From assembly GCA_031276515.1 (NCBI GenBank), contig JAISMX010000082.1:1-36431 (forward strand): DNA of 36,431 nucleotides, in the 5' to 3' direction. Numbering within the stretch: the first letter of the stretch is position 1; every line of letters begins with the position of its first letter. The notes under the pieces are model-generated. The model was not told the origin of the DNA and searched no databases. It saw only the letters and a program-made list of their open reading frames with translations. Below, in pieces: positions 17,301-25,953 of this stretch. A program made the translations under genes and the position numbers. The stretch is from Eubacteriales Family XIII. Incertae Sedis bacterium. Its GTDB lineage: Bacteria; Bacillota; Clostridia; Peptostreptococcales; Anaerovoracaceae.

Positions 17301-19352
17301 GGCGCCGTCCTTGTCCTTGAAGCTTATGTTCAGCCTGACGTTGGCGACGGCGTTTATCCCCGCCGTTATTTTGGCCTCGGGCGTCGCCTTGCAGGTTTTG
17401 AGCTTCCCCTCGACCTTGGGGTCGAGCGGCAGCTCGTTGCCGAAAGCGTCGTACGCTTTGACCACATAGTCGTATTCTTTATAGGATTCGTACATCTCGG
17501 AGGTGCGGAAGACCGTCTCGTCGCCCGCGAGGATCGAGGCCCTTTCGCTCGAGGACAGCGCGCTGTCCTTGCCGTCCGCCGTGAAGACGATCTTTTTCAC
17601 GTAGGCCCGCGCGTCCCTGCCGCCCGGCGTCTTCCCCTTCTCCGGGTCCGTATCCATGTACATGCCTTTGAGTTCCAGGCTGTCCGCGTAGAGGTCTCCG
17701 GGCTCGGCGTTGAGCAGCATCGCCGTGATCATGGAAATGGGCAGAGTTTCGATCTCGATCGCCGGGAGTTCTTCCTTTAGCTTGGTACCCTTCTCGTCCC
17801 TGTATTCAAAGTACGGGATGATCTCGTATTTCGTGTTCGGAGGCAGGTTGTCGACGTCGAAAGGCCCGGATTGCGAAATCGTGACGCGGCGGATCGTCTT
17901 GCCGTCGCGCTTGAACTCGAAAGTGACGCCCTTGCCCACGATGCGGCCGGTCGGGTCGTTTATGGTCGTGGAACCGGATATCGCGTAGACGTCCGCGGTG
18001 AATTCGCCCACGGTCATCGTCGGCTTCACGTAGTTGAAGCCGGGGGCGGAGGGGTCGGCCGGCTGTTCTTCTTTCAGCTCAATTTTCAGCTTCTGCTCGC
18101 CGAAGCGCTGGTTTTCGTGCAGCACGCCGTCCTTGTCGACGTAGTCGTATTCGCCGTAAATCTCGTAGGTCGCGCCCCATTCGAGGTCCTCGAATTTGAC
18201 GATGCGCGTGATGTAGCCGATGTCCGCGCCCTCAAAGCCGCCGGTGCTCCGTTGCCAGGTCTGCGTGTAGACCTTGTCGAAGACGGTTAGCGTAAGGTAA
18301 ACGCGGACGGAACCCACCAGCGCCTCGTTGGGGTCGTAGATGCGCAGCTTCGATTCGGCGACGTAGTCGTTTTGCAGGGGCGGATTGAAGTTGCCGCCGA
18401 ATTTGCCCAGCGACAGGAAGGGGCCGTAGTCCTCGGACGCGTCCGGGGAAGGTTTCAGGCTCGTTTTGGGTTTTTCCGGCTTCTTGGGCTCGGGCCAATC
18501 GGCGTCGGGCGAGACGCCCGGCGGGTCGGCCGGCAGCGGGTCGGCCGGGTTCTGCGGAGGGGCGGGCCGCGCCGCGCCGCCGCGCGCGCCGCGGTCGGCG
18601 TCGCTTCCGTCGCCCTGCGCGGAGGTTAGCTCGGTGTCGGGCCAGTCCGGCGGGGTTACGGGCAGGGGGCGCACGTCGGGCAAAAGACCCAGGCGGTAGA
18701 GGTATTCGTGGTAGCCGTAGCTCTTGTCGTCAAAGGCGATGACGCTGTCGGAACTGAGACCGTCTATGTGGCGCAGGACGAATTTCCCCTCGTCGTAGGC
18801 GTAGTAGCTTATGCCGTCCGGCCTGTGGTACATGAGGCTGTTGATCGGGATGAAGGCCACGTGGGTTCCGCTTTGGACGCGCGCGGGTATGGCGTTGCCG
18901 AAGACGTTCTTCTTCATCTGCACGAGTATGAAGTCGTAGGGGTCGGCCGGGGTCATGTCGGGGTTGAAAGAGCGCCCGTCGCTGACGAGCAGACCGTAGT
19001 AGCCGGGCAGACGCTCGAAGTCGTCGGTGACGAGCCTGAGGTCGTCGCTTATGCTCAGCATGGCGGTGGCTTCGTTGGCGAAGAGCGGCAGGGCCTTGTC
19101 GAGCTTTTTCTTGCGGTCGCCCGCGTAGAGGAGACCGGCGCGCTCGTAGAGCATGTCGAAGGGGCCGATGCGCTCGGGGGTGAGGGTGGCCAGGTCTTCA
19201 TCTTCCGATTGGCCGGTGAGCCCTTCGATGAAGCTTTCGTCGGGCAGGGCCAGCGCGGAGTAGCCGAGCTCGCCCAAGGCCGTAAATCTGTAGAATTGCA
19301 CGAAGACCAAAACCGCCGCCATTGCCAGCGCGATAAACAGTATTTTCTTCAT
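8331..19352 (-). CDS. Giant (3673-aa) surface protein with TM segments at both ends, Ig/FN3-like and GLUG-like repeats
   Basis: The start is ATG at 19352 with AAAGAGGTGG just upstream; the ORF-track start adds 13 unsupported codons. Layout: KK plus TM helix (about 4-24); head domain (about 25-230) resembling the other surface proteins of the cluster; Pro-rich linker (about 235-320); Ig/FN3-like modules to about 1160; a very long repetitive region (about 1160-2980) with GLUG-like units such as 'GGLAGYGAVSDLDTVSIDDV', probably a beta-helix as in M26 (ZmpA/ZmpB-type) protease N-terminal regions; a further globular part; an Ala/Gly/Thr/Glu-rich stalk (about 3340-3565); and a C-terminal TM helix with the basic tail RRSRKRRA. 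No HExxH protease motif was found. It is the last gene of the ATPase cluster, 60 bp after the 236-aa gene. It is probably an adhesin or filament component; function unknown. Confidence 0.9.
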   Translation of the reverse strand: MKKILFIALAMAAVLVFVQFYRFTALGELGYSALALPDESFIEGLTGQSEDEDLATLTPERIGPFDMLYERAGLLYAGDRKKKLDKALPLFANEATAMLSISDDLRLVTDDFERLPGYYGLLVSDGRSFNPDMTPADPYDFILVQMKKNVFGNAIPARVQSGTHVAFIPINSLMYHRPDGISYYAYDEGKFVLRHIDGLSSDSVIAFDDKSYGYHEYLYRLGLLPDVRPLPVTPPDWPDTELTSAQGDGSDADRGARGGAARPAPPQNPADPLPADPPGVSPDADWPEPKKPEKPKTSLKPSPDASEDYGPFLSLGKFGGNFNPPLQNDYVAESKLRIYDPNEALVGSVRVYLTLTVFDKVYTQTWQRSTGGFEGADIGYITRIVKFEDLEWGATYEIYGEYDYVDKDGVLHENQRFGEQKLKIELKEEQPADPSAPGFNYVKPTMTVGEFTADVYAISGSTTINDPTGRIVGKGVTFEFKRDGKTIRRVTISQSGPFDVDNLPPNTKYEIIPYFEYRDEKGTKLKEELPAIEIETLPISMITAMLLNAEPGDLYADSLELKGMYMDTDPEKGKTPGGRDARAYVKKIVFTADGKDSALSSSERASILAGDETVFRTSEMYESYKEYDYVVKAYDAFGNELPLDPKVEGKLKTCKATPEAKITAGINAVANVRLNISFKDKDGATSDPSNRKLTIYEYLIGPDGEAALIPAITEIRREDGTTGGPSESHFVPGDASIVITNLSPGKSYKAVITCDYDLEDGKAPVTGAEIGSLVFMSSGIESLGKLSLSAPQEDMRVSASAVGMNVEINKGATNETLLLLLSEVTLTATPKADPDDPDAPIDPDDIRTVTFARGDADFDDWTTGAAIWWAEFNGLESDSDYELTASAKVELGGASYDVPATINPDAFITLKKPARLLVGGMGLVRVEDPPPPPPFDRVPVEDTYFIASNSIDLFDVSVDDPDHAITRDGKAMLVVTDIATKEIVLSRALSLDPKNPDLIALENLQPEHEYAFNVYATEYNEGRDAKTLVFNKEIDHFGLVAKAGLSGSVRLYRVAASLAPRYYDATFTVELTDIREQIEEDGEGYYWLRLKRLGWDGQTVVDSDEIPKFYNPGEDPDTHEPKKSIKESVTLEALPERSDYVLELFVKLGPIEKTLGSIAFDTQGPVEFIATMKDFNKITNNNYAGKNGRFVVVNDLFWDHVNPDGIPNNADDRDNYLAGVDTSNITNDTHTFGGMIDFQGYTMKVDVPGRRFLFWTMNGNGVIKNGVFDITLSGDKPVGEYGLLIHRNRGTVSNVIFKVKGNNRRWNGTASLGVIASDNTGIIENFVVCFEDAISAINTFGVVTSNTGTVRNGYIYAAKEENVAVEVPHLPNAGATGTVDVLGGVVASNGLRGLVENVYSLVDIKIEGGSPPSVNIGGNGSRIGTLVGVNAGTVRNAYSAGQVYYEARASWPGEMSTAGTMQEDPSDPGWYHTLRRGPGVGSQNSKFQTSVYYYSGDSEAVGAYGLGDNKDYNTRVMSDTLRREDWQSSVLGAGFDVANTVPMGYYPHVKMSAVMPRQDYVRLPDATANNVELVNALVETQRENYAVVVLTLKNKDYRVFRDLRVENMDKAFVLGPNMFDENKSYLKTGLGLSDGEIKTLSERVQLDKDGLSRVWVLLAEPKKYYSRYLVTDFLVTKLASAPVSPTWLNDGWDAVNNDKHAPPNGGFPVDAEFFKSIGSESEWTSTIVAYMKEYSVDYYGGNDAEKSAAAAAFRAANPPQNYRLKADLVNFAGMPAADIRVGNRIENAAGASGNNDVFGGKLDGGIYDDDMNLVGVHSLENITLAPNDTQGGGVFAVLTGTVSNLLVKNLTIDAPENQWVGFVRALYGGGVLRNVRLVDIDYVGPASDLTTKECFMGGLVARQHYGDVADSSVSGAKLVSRASNVSAGGLTGYLEGSNLRNSWVYGLDMEITAALMARGVGGVAGVASNSELRNLYAAGGIETSDQHAGGIIGNYANSSILQNTWNKVNIRSMTDRLGGVAGTQGSAGGMPLNSLALGDLSSAAALYTGTADGDAIHRIAGNGAILKASDPAVAIASNNAYALDSALINGDVPRKLNDQSVMETIAGDATLLHIGDGSEDDPYDLKNPRTYTNSIRLGNAFVYNATDPDTGISELQMGILPKLRSEAGELLAGQSHVYMGEASISAEVLLVVAGENNKAAIYVQHPEGTALQKFIELEYWPGEHSMKIETDPLTVSIAPSLPNMVVSRIDVEFIGKPQRRLDSYNILSVRTVGSDVNIPVKGEVNFPIRWYWDIDDLDDWQTLMALEAEGGHGDTFENFQVFGNVDFSAIPAADVKRNLSVNRLEAVNHPETPAYRLSGYTGSVSLLRIVAGELSGLIFSDMEINPGDNGVGVVGKAQGLVRNMAFEDIKVGVSGTARSYVGCFGNLSAKVKNVNLSHIRVRGNGNVGGLAGYGAVSDLDTVSIDDVIVSGTGSIVGGLIGYASSTEFANCKVTNALVKTNGDYAGGMAGYESSLKGFALANPKNIVENAVVQGRSRVGGLFGEGQTNNNQNAVDKSHVKNVFIRAAGDSAGGMAGNGTSWWHAGMEVRDSYIFGQRSVSGYAAGNSIAHFNLVNSVVSTNNYRGYDTNGDGNEDAGGYDAWRTEFLTRQTGKPLEELITEAGGADSYIEKRAITDEVYSDIGGVNSGTAPQQFCVVAYSFVGGKAHNVGGLRGSGSTSTSGRDSNYCLVIGTTVRGEKSVGGAIGSMGSGQLVATAINADVAGLDDVGGVFGRMGRKFDLSGDKITHIGSVYFVGNVTATAANGRAAGLANMADTMMPMGIMPRAPAGNLVAANIKTGAGGSAAFFYNRLPGDDWDTSRHAVFKGSTIKVGTSAPTAPVYTPGDHEILTANWIWTTEMLKNYGYWRDSLGGYFGANNAFNYGGLNATTVAPVTAPKGFMPYRTMQNTHGGWSKIVPYQNGKDGPYGYNDPPTVSNYYTLTGIKGGIPIPTDTNPDSIVIVTMAMEPALVPQQLPAAEIYAAGGASGLNLEFDAENPETYFRVTTLEGVALAESRVERRAYTLDYDFATPLTVEVSDGYSSEFYHVDPAALRRSVMLEGDNFYYTDGLGLRDKDNRLLPGDFINLRDGQALNSDGSLYDAVTGLPLTRVPGIAVLREEASPLYRFALSGYEIETYAGFSLSRSADGAESLLPSPAIVKNGKLTLYDPDMSDVYDSLISDARGGEEYLSVLDGGRIRNERAPLAMPSEFKNAGLAHFAHNLNTELPYVLARYKNGLVNGFNYLTGELLNFESKGDLSLLDYAADYFTSAPDPRESEAARGYMELKPLQEALTVHGLGELLEGAENAPSGDSAGVAGASAANGGGVGNGQGGGDDPFSAGGGAEATGASAGEATDNKPGAGPKGETAPAGEGSAGETTDGASAGGGKTAVAPRGDALGAGQGAAMNGTGQGNGTATAVGTGAGNRQGTGAATGDDPAAGEDKDKQTGEAATDGDRTAAAGEGATDEGTAGGAADAATGEGADGEAEAAAGEGAADGAADAATGEGTAGETAASGEGAAGGASASANRPAHTGDLSIPKPPEKKTYTAVYDAKTGQYVFYDVDSLLAAGDVEPAIVATEESKTRAAEILAEAEAAEALPTDNPMFDKGIKVLLALFLASFLLLYIGLNRRSRKRRA
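8650..9310. repeat. Low-complexity Ala/Gly/Glu/Thr stalk-coding region
   Basis: The 3' part of the giant gene is built from irregular repeats of CCTTCGCCGG(C/T)CGC-like units, encoding GEGAA-, ATGEG- and TAGE-type peptides. It probably makes an extended wall-spanning stalk before the C-terminal membrane anchor. Such DNA is prone to length change and to assembly errors. Confidence 0.75.
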
Positions 19353-19412
19353 CCGGTACCACCTCTTTGTTTCCGCGGTCTCGATTCGCATGACCGCGCG
19401 GGAACTTTCCTC

Positions 19413-20123
19413 TTACTTTAACGGGGCCAGCATGCTCGGGTCGGTGAACAGCAGCAGCTCGGTGTTGTCCTTCCTCAGGATGTCTTTGCCGAGGTCTATG
19501 CTGTAGCCGCCTTCCATTATGGCCGTGACTTCTTTTTCTTCCGTGTTTTTGCTTATGCCCTCGGCCGCGTCTTGCAGGTAGATTTCGGCGTTCGCGTTGT
19601 AGGTTACCGTCGCGCAGGCGCCGGGGGTGAAGCGCAGCTTCGTCTCGCCGACGACGAGGGTGCCTTTTTCCAAAAACAAATACGTGTCGCGGCCGTCGAA
19701 CAGGAAGCCGCCTTCTATCTCTATGCTGTCGTCGCCGTCGCGCAGCACGGGGTTTTCTCCCCCGAAGTCGGCTTCGGCGAAGTATTCGACGCGGCCCTGC
19801 CGCCCGTCCCGCGAGACGGCGAGCATGGCGGTCGTGATCAGCGCCCGCTTCTCGCCCGCGTAGTAGACGATGTTGGCACTCAGGGGGTAGGTCTTGTTGC
19901 CGTCGGCCAGCGTGGCGCCCCGGTTCGTGATGCTGATCTTGGCGTCGGCGGCGTGCTCGAAGCGGACGCCGACGTCGTAGTGGTAGGTCTCGACGCCCGG
20001 CTCGAATTGCTTCATCCGCTGCATGTACCAGGCGACGGCCGCGATGAGGACGGCGGCCACCACGACCAGCAGGGCGACCAAGAGGGCCGCGGTTTTCGGG
20101 GAGAGACGCAGACGCCGGCTCAT
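19413..20123 (-). CDS. 236-aa single-TM protein, 'head-domain only' relative of the cluster's surface proteins
   Basis: A basic N-terminus (MSRRLRLSPK) precedes one TM helix (about 12-33), then a roughly 200-residue predicted beta-rich extracytoplasmic domain with short strands and glycine turns ('FLFDGRDTYLFLEKGTLVVG'). It ends 'SIDLGKDIL...', a pattern also found at the end of the head region in the 685-aa ('AIDLTRIL') and 2028-aa ('VDLSRRVIG') proteins. There are no stalk or repeats. Its ATG overlaps the stop of the preceding TM protein (ATGA) and has GGAGG six bases upstream, so it belongs to the ATPase transcript. It could be an adaptor or a minor subunit assembling with the larger proteins. 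No known family was recognised; homology to the others is inferred by eye. Confidence 0.85.
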   Translation of the reverse strand: MSRRLRLSPKTAALLVALLVVVAAVLIAAVAWYMQRMKQFEPGVETYHYDVGVRFEHAADAKISITNRGATLADGNKTYPLSANIVYYAGEKRALITTAMLAVSRDGRQGRVEYFAEADFGGENPVLRDGDDSIEIEGGFLFDGRDTYLFLEKGTLVVGETKLRFTPGACATVTYNANAEIYLQDAAEGISKNTEEKEVTAIMEGGYSIDLGKDILRKDNTELLLFTDPSMLAPLK

Positions 20124-20749
20124 GGGCGGCCTCCGTTCTCGCCGGCCCCTGCGCTCCCGCCGCCGAATTCGGGCGAGGGGGCGCGGTTTTTGCGCTCCAA
20201 AAGGCCGCCGACGTCGCGCAGCGTAAAGTAAAGGCTGTACAGTATGACGAAGAGGGCCATGAGTATGTATATGAGCAGTACGCTTCCGTCGCCGCGCACG
20301 TCGCGCAGGAAGCCGCTGAGCATTCCCGTGACGAGCAGGGCGCAGAAGATCACCGCGTTGTTTACGAGGGCAAAGAGAAGTCTGCCCGGCCCGAAGGAGG
20401 GCGGGGTGAGGACTTCCACGAGGAAGATCCCGACGAAGAGCAGGATGTGCGAAAGCCCCGGCTTTATGCCGAGACAGAGCACGGACACGACGAATATCTG
20501 CTTGAATATTCTGTCGGCGAGCCAGAGGAGCTCGGGTCCCGTCATACCGAAGAACATGCCGACGAAGAGGACGCGCCTTTTCTGCCAGCCCATGTTTTTC
20601 GTGAAGACGACGGTCAGGACGAAGAGCAGGGCGGCGCAGACGAAGCTTATGAGCGCGATTTCCCAGAGCGCGCCGACGCCCTCGATGAATTCATCGAGGA
20701 ATCCGCTGCCCGGTACGACGTCCAAGATTTTTCGCAGCAACGCACTCAT
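20120..20749 (-). CDS. Polytopic (about five-TM) membrane protein in the position of a missing membrane stator
   Basis: A 209-aa protein with hydrophobic stretches near residues 29-50, 57-78, 84-114 (one or two helices), 124-147 and 156-176, ending in a Gly/Ala-rich hydrophilic tail. The ATG overlaps the epsilon stop (ATGA), and its own stop overlaps the 236-aa gene's start. No subunit a is encoded in the cluster, so this is the only candidate integral partner for the c-like ring. A stretch 'SFGPGRLLFALVNN' (Arg123) faintly recalls the R-L-x-x-N motif around the essential arginine of subunit a, but the helix order and flanks do not match. I treat that as weak. It could equally be a transporter-like scaffold for the surface proteins. 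Family not recognised. Confidence 0.85.
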   Translation of the reverse strand: MSALLRKILDVVPGSGFLDEFIEGVGALWEIALISFVCAALLFVLTVVFTKNMGWQKRRVLFVGMFFGMTGPELLWLADRIFKQIFVVSVLCLGIKPGLSHILLFVGIFLVEVLTPPSFGPGRLLFALVNNAVIFCALLVTGMLSGFLRDVRGDGSVLLIYILMALFVILYSLYFTLRDVGGLLERKNRAPSPEFGGGSAGAGENGGRP

Positions 20750-21129
20750 GCTCCGCCCTCGCCGCCTTCGGCCGTTTCGCGGCGCTTCGCGATGGCCGTT
20801 TCGTTCAGGATCAGGAAGAAAACGTTGTGGACGTGGCAGAAGAAACCGCGCACGCCCTTCATCGTGTGGTATACGTCCTTTCCGATCAGGTCTATGTCGC
20901 CGTCGAGCTGGCTCACGATCGGCGTGTAGTCTTCCAGGATCATCAGGTTCGCGTTTCTGCCGCGTATGCGGATGGCGCTGATGCCCTTGTGTATTTCAAG
21001 CCCTTTCTCGAAGCTGGATATCTGCGCTTGCATCTTGCCTTCGCGCTCCTGCGCGTAGGCGAGCAGATCCGTCGCCGAGAAGGCGGGTTCGCGGCTTTTC
21101 GCGCCTTCGTTCGTTCCCGTTTCGCTCAT
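20746..21129 (-). CDS. atpC: F1 ATPase epsilon-like subunit (beta-sandwich domain only)
   Basis: A 127-aa protein directly after beta (19-bp gap, GGGAGG before the ATG), the standard atpD-atpC order. Residues about 50-115 match the epsilon N-terminal beta-sandwich: 'AIRIRGRNANLMILEDYTPI' corresponds to the usual 'G..G.LGILPGHAPL' segment, followed by a 'GFFCHVHNVFFLIL' strand. Two differences from a normal epsilon are visible. The C-terminal helical hairpin that normally senses ATP and inhibits the motor is absent; the chain ends soon after the sandwich in a polar AEGGEGGA tail. There is also an extra N-terminal segment of about 45 residues, part of it probably helical ('LLAYAQEREGKMQAQISSFEKG'). 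It should bind gamma and the c-like ring. The call rests on position plus moderate similarity. Confidence 0.75.
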   Translation of the reverse strand: MSETGTNEGAKSREPAFSATDLLAYAQEREGKMQAQISSFEKGLEIHKGISAIRIRGRNANLMILEDYTPIVSQLDGDIDLIGKDVYHTMKGVRGFFCHVHNVFFLILNETAIAKRRETAEGGEGGA

Positions 21130-21148
21130 TGGGTCCTCCCGTCAAATG

Positions 21149-23326
<2,178 letters not shown>

Positions 23327-23330
<4 letters not shown>

Positions 23331-24697
23331 CCGGCGGCCTCTCTCTTGACGGCGGCGGTCAGGGTTTCGACGACGGGGCCGAAGCGCTCTTTCATCTCTT
23401 CGGGGCGCACGGGGTCGAATATGTACTGGTTCATGCGGTTCATGAGTTCGCGGCCGCCTTGGATTTTGGCGCGCATTTCCGGGCTCATTTCGTCGACGTT
23501 GGCGAGCTCGAAGACTTCGCGCGTTTCCAGATAGGAGAGCAGTTCCCTTCTTGCGGCCGTGCCGAGGGCTTTCATTTCGGCGGTCTGCACGGCGCCGCCC
23601 AGCCTCGATACGGAGAGGCCGAAGTCTATGGCCGGGCGCTGGCCTTTTTCGAAGGCCTTGGCCGAGGTGACGATCTGCCCGTCGGTGATGGAGATGATGT
23701 TCGTGGCGATGTAGTCGGTGATGTCGCCGCCGCGCGTTTCGACGATGGGCAGCACGGTGACGGAGCCGCCGCTCTTGTGCTGGCATCCGAGTTCGAGCAT
23801 GGACGCGTGGGTGTAGAAGATGTCGGGCGGATAGGCGTCGCGGCCCGGGACTTTGCCGGCCAGCAGACTGATCTCCCTGTATACGTTGGCGTGCTGGGTC
23901 AGGTCGTCTATGACGACGAGGACGTCGCGCCCTTTTTGCATGAATTCGACGGCCATGGACAGGCCCGCCTGCGGCGTGAGGAAGAGGGCCGGCGCGCAGT
24001 CTTCCTGGAAGGCCGTGAGAATGAAGGTGTAGGACATGGCGCCCTTTTGCAGGAGGGCGTTGTAGATTTCCTTCACGGTCTTTTTGCTCTTGCCGAGGGC
24101 GATGTAGATGCAGAGCGGCTTGGGGCCGTCGCCCGCGGTTTCGTTTTTGCGGTTGACGATGGCGTCCAGGGCCAGCTGGGTTTTGCCCGTTTTTTTGTCG
24201 CCGATGATCAGTTGTCTCTGCCCGCGCCCTATGGGGTAGAGCAGGTCTATGCCGCATATGCCCGTGTAAAGGGGCCGCTCCACGGAGGTGCGGTCCATTA
24301 TGGGAATATTGGGCGCTATTGCCGGTATCTGGCGCAAATTTTCGAATTTGTTTCCGCTCAGTTTGTCTTCGCCGAAGATGTCGACGATGTGGCCCGGGTA
24401 GTCTTCCGAGAAGGCGGCCCGGAAGGGTTCGCCCGTCGCGGTGACTTCGTCGCCGACGTAGACGGGTTTGTGTTTTTTCACGACTTCGACCGTGACGCCC
24501 GTCCTGCCTATGCGGCTGACGTAGCCTTCGGCTTTGTCGCCGATGCGCACGCGCTCGAAGTAGCCCACTTCGTCGAGGCCGCCGGCTTCGAGGATGTAGT
24601 TGCTGACGCGCACGACCTTGCCCATGTCGTAGACGTTGTTTTCGCCTTTGATGGCTTCGATCTTCCTGTTTACGATATCCTGTATTATTCCGCTCAT
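23327..24697 (-). CDS. atpA: F1-type ATPase alpha subunit (shortened)
   Basis: A 456-aa protein starting at ATG 24697, which overlaps the preceding stop (ATGA) and has GGAG ten bases upstream; the ORF-track start 24 codons earlier lies in the neighbour gene. Visible motifs are the alpha-type P-loop GDKKTGKT (166-173), Walker B 'VLVVIDDLTQHANVYREISL', 'PGRDAYPPDIFYTHASMLE', 'YIATNIISITDGQI' and the arginine finger Arg365 in GLSVSRLGG. It is about 45-50 residues shorter than ordinary alpha. The N-terminal delta-binding extension is reduced and the C-terminal helical domain is trimmed. This is the regulatory nucleotide-binding partner of beta in the hexamer. The trimmed N-terminus suggests that the contact with the peripheral stalk differs from the standard enzyme. 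Confidence 0.96.
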
Positions 24698-25503
24698 CCG
24701 CTTATGTCTCCGTTTCTCACCGAAAAGTCGTATGTCCGTCCGTCGGCTATCACATATACGCCTTCGCATACGCCGTCGTCGTATTCCGTCAGCACGGGGC
24801 GCCCGTCCGAAGCCGCCAAGGTAAAGCGGTCGTTCGCGTCCCCGGTGCGGATCACGACCTCGGGCGCCTCGCGGAAGGCGCGCACCTTCAGCCAGTCGAA
24901 GAAGGCGATGACGCCTTCGCCGGAGGTGCGCAGGAAGCTCTCCAACAGCTCGCGCTGTTCGTCGCCGGTCAGCGTCTCCCGCAGTATCCGGAAGGCGTCG
25001 GCGTCGTCGAGACAGCAGAGCTTGTAACGAAGGTCAAGGTCAAAGAGGGCCAGTATTTCGCGCGCGGGGTTGCGCGCGCGGGGTCTGGGCGCGCGCCGTA
25101 TGCGCTCCAGGGCGGCTTCGACGCTCGCGCTTTTGTCGGCGTGGGCGGAGGCTCGCAGGGCTCTGTAGCTTTCGGCGAAGCCTTCCGGGCGGTATTTGCC
25201 GCCCAGCAGACCGAGGATGTCGGATACGCCGGAGGCTTCGCCGGCGCCCGAGGTTCCGGCGGCGCGCCGAAGCGGCGCGAGGGCCGCGTCCTCTTCGGCT
25301 TTGGCTCTGAGTTCTTCGATTTCGCGCAGCAGCGCTTTTAGTTCGGCTTCTTTGTTTTCCAGGAGTTCGTCATAGACGTTGGCTCTGTGGAGCATGTTGA
25401 TTCTGGAAAATTTTCCGAGCCGTCTTGCGGCGTTCCTCAGTATGAAGAAGAACAGCCCGTTCATCAGGATGAGCAGCGTCGCCACCGCTAAAAATATTCC
25501 CAC
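24694..25503 (-). CDS. Peripheral-stalk protein: b-like TM/coiled coil joined to a delta-like C-terminus
   Basis: A 269-aa protein starting at GTG 25503 with GGAGG about ten bases upstream, between the c-like gene and alpha, exactly where atpF and atpH normally lie. One N-terminal TM helix (about 2-22) is followed by a charged coiled coil (about 37-75, 'LLENKEAELKALLREIEELR'), as in subunit b. A helical middle follows. The last ~55 residues ('CEGVYVIADGRTYDFSVRNG') resemble the conserved delta C-terminal 'GG..V.IGD...D.SVR..L' segment. I read it as a b-delta fusion, comparable in principle to the b-delta fusions of mycobacteria. Similarity is modest, so the delta part is less certain than the b part. 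It should tether the alpha/beta hexamer to the membrane. Confidence 0.78.
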   Translation of the reverse strand: MGIFLAVATLLILMNGLFFFILRNAARRLGKFSRINMLHRANVYDELLENKEAELKALLREIEELRAKAEEDAALAPLRRAAGTSGAGEASGVSDILGLLGGKYRPEGFAESYRALRASAHADKSASVEAALERIRRAPRPRARNPAREILALFDLDLRYKLCCLDDADAFRILRETLTGDEQRELLESFLRTSGEGVIAFFDWLKVRAFREAPEVVIRTGDANDRFTLAASDGRPVLTEYDDGVCEGVYVIADGRTYDFSVRNGDISG

Positions 25504-25557
25504 CGGCTTGTTTCCTCCGTGTTCTGTCGGTCAAGTGTATTACGCTGTCGCCGAGCT

Positions 25558-25899
<342 letters not shown>

Positions 25900-25953
25900 T
25901 CACGGGCCGGACGCCGCTTTTGCCGTATCGCTTCGCCTCGTCCTCTCCCCTTT

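Noticed and set aside
8331-19352. M26 (ZmpA/IgA1-type) metalloprotease
   Set aside because: GLUG-like repeats resemble the N-terminal region of that family, but no HExxH zinc motif was found in the protein.
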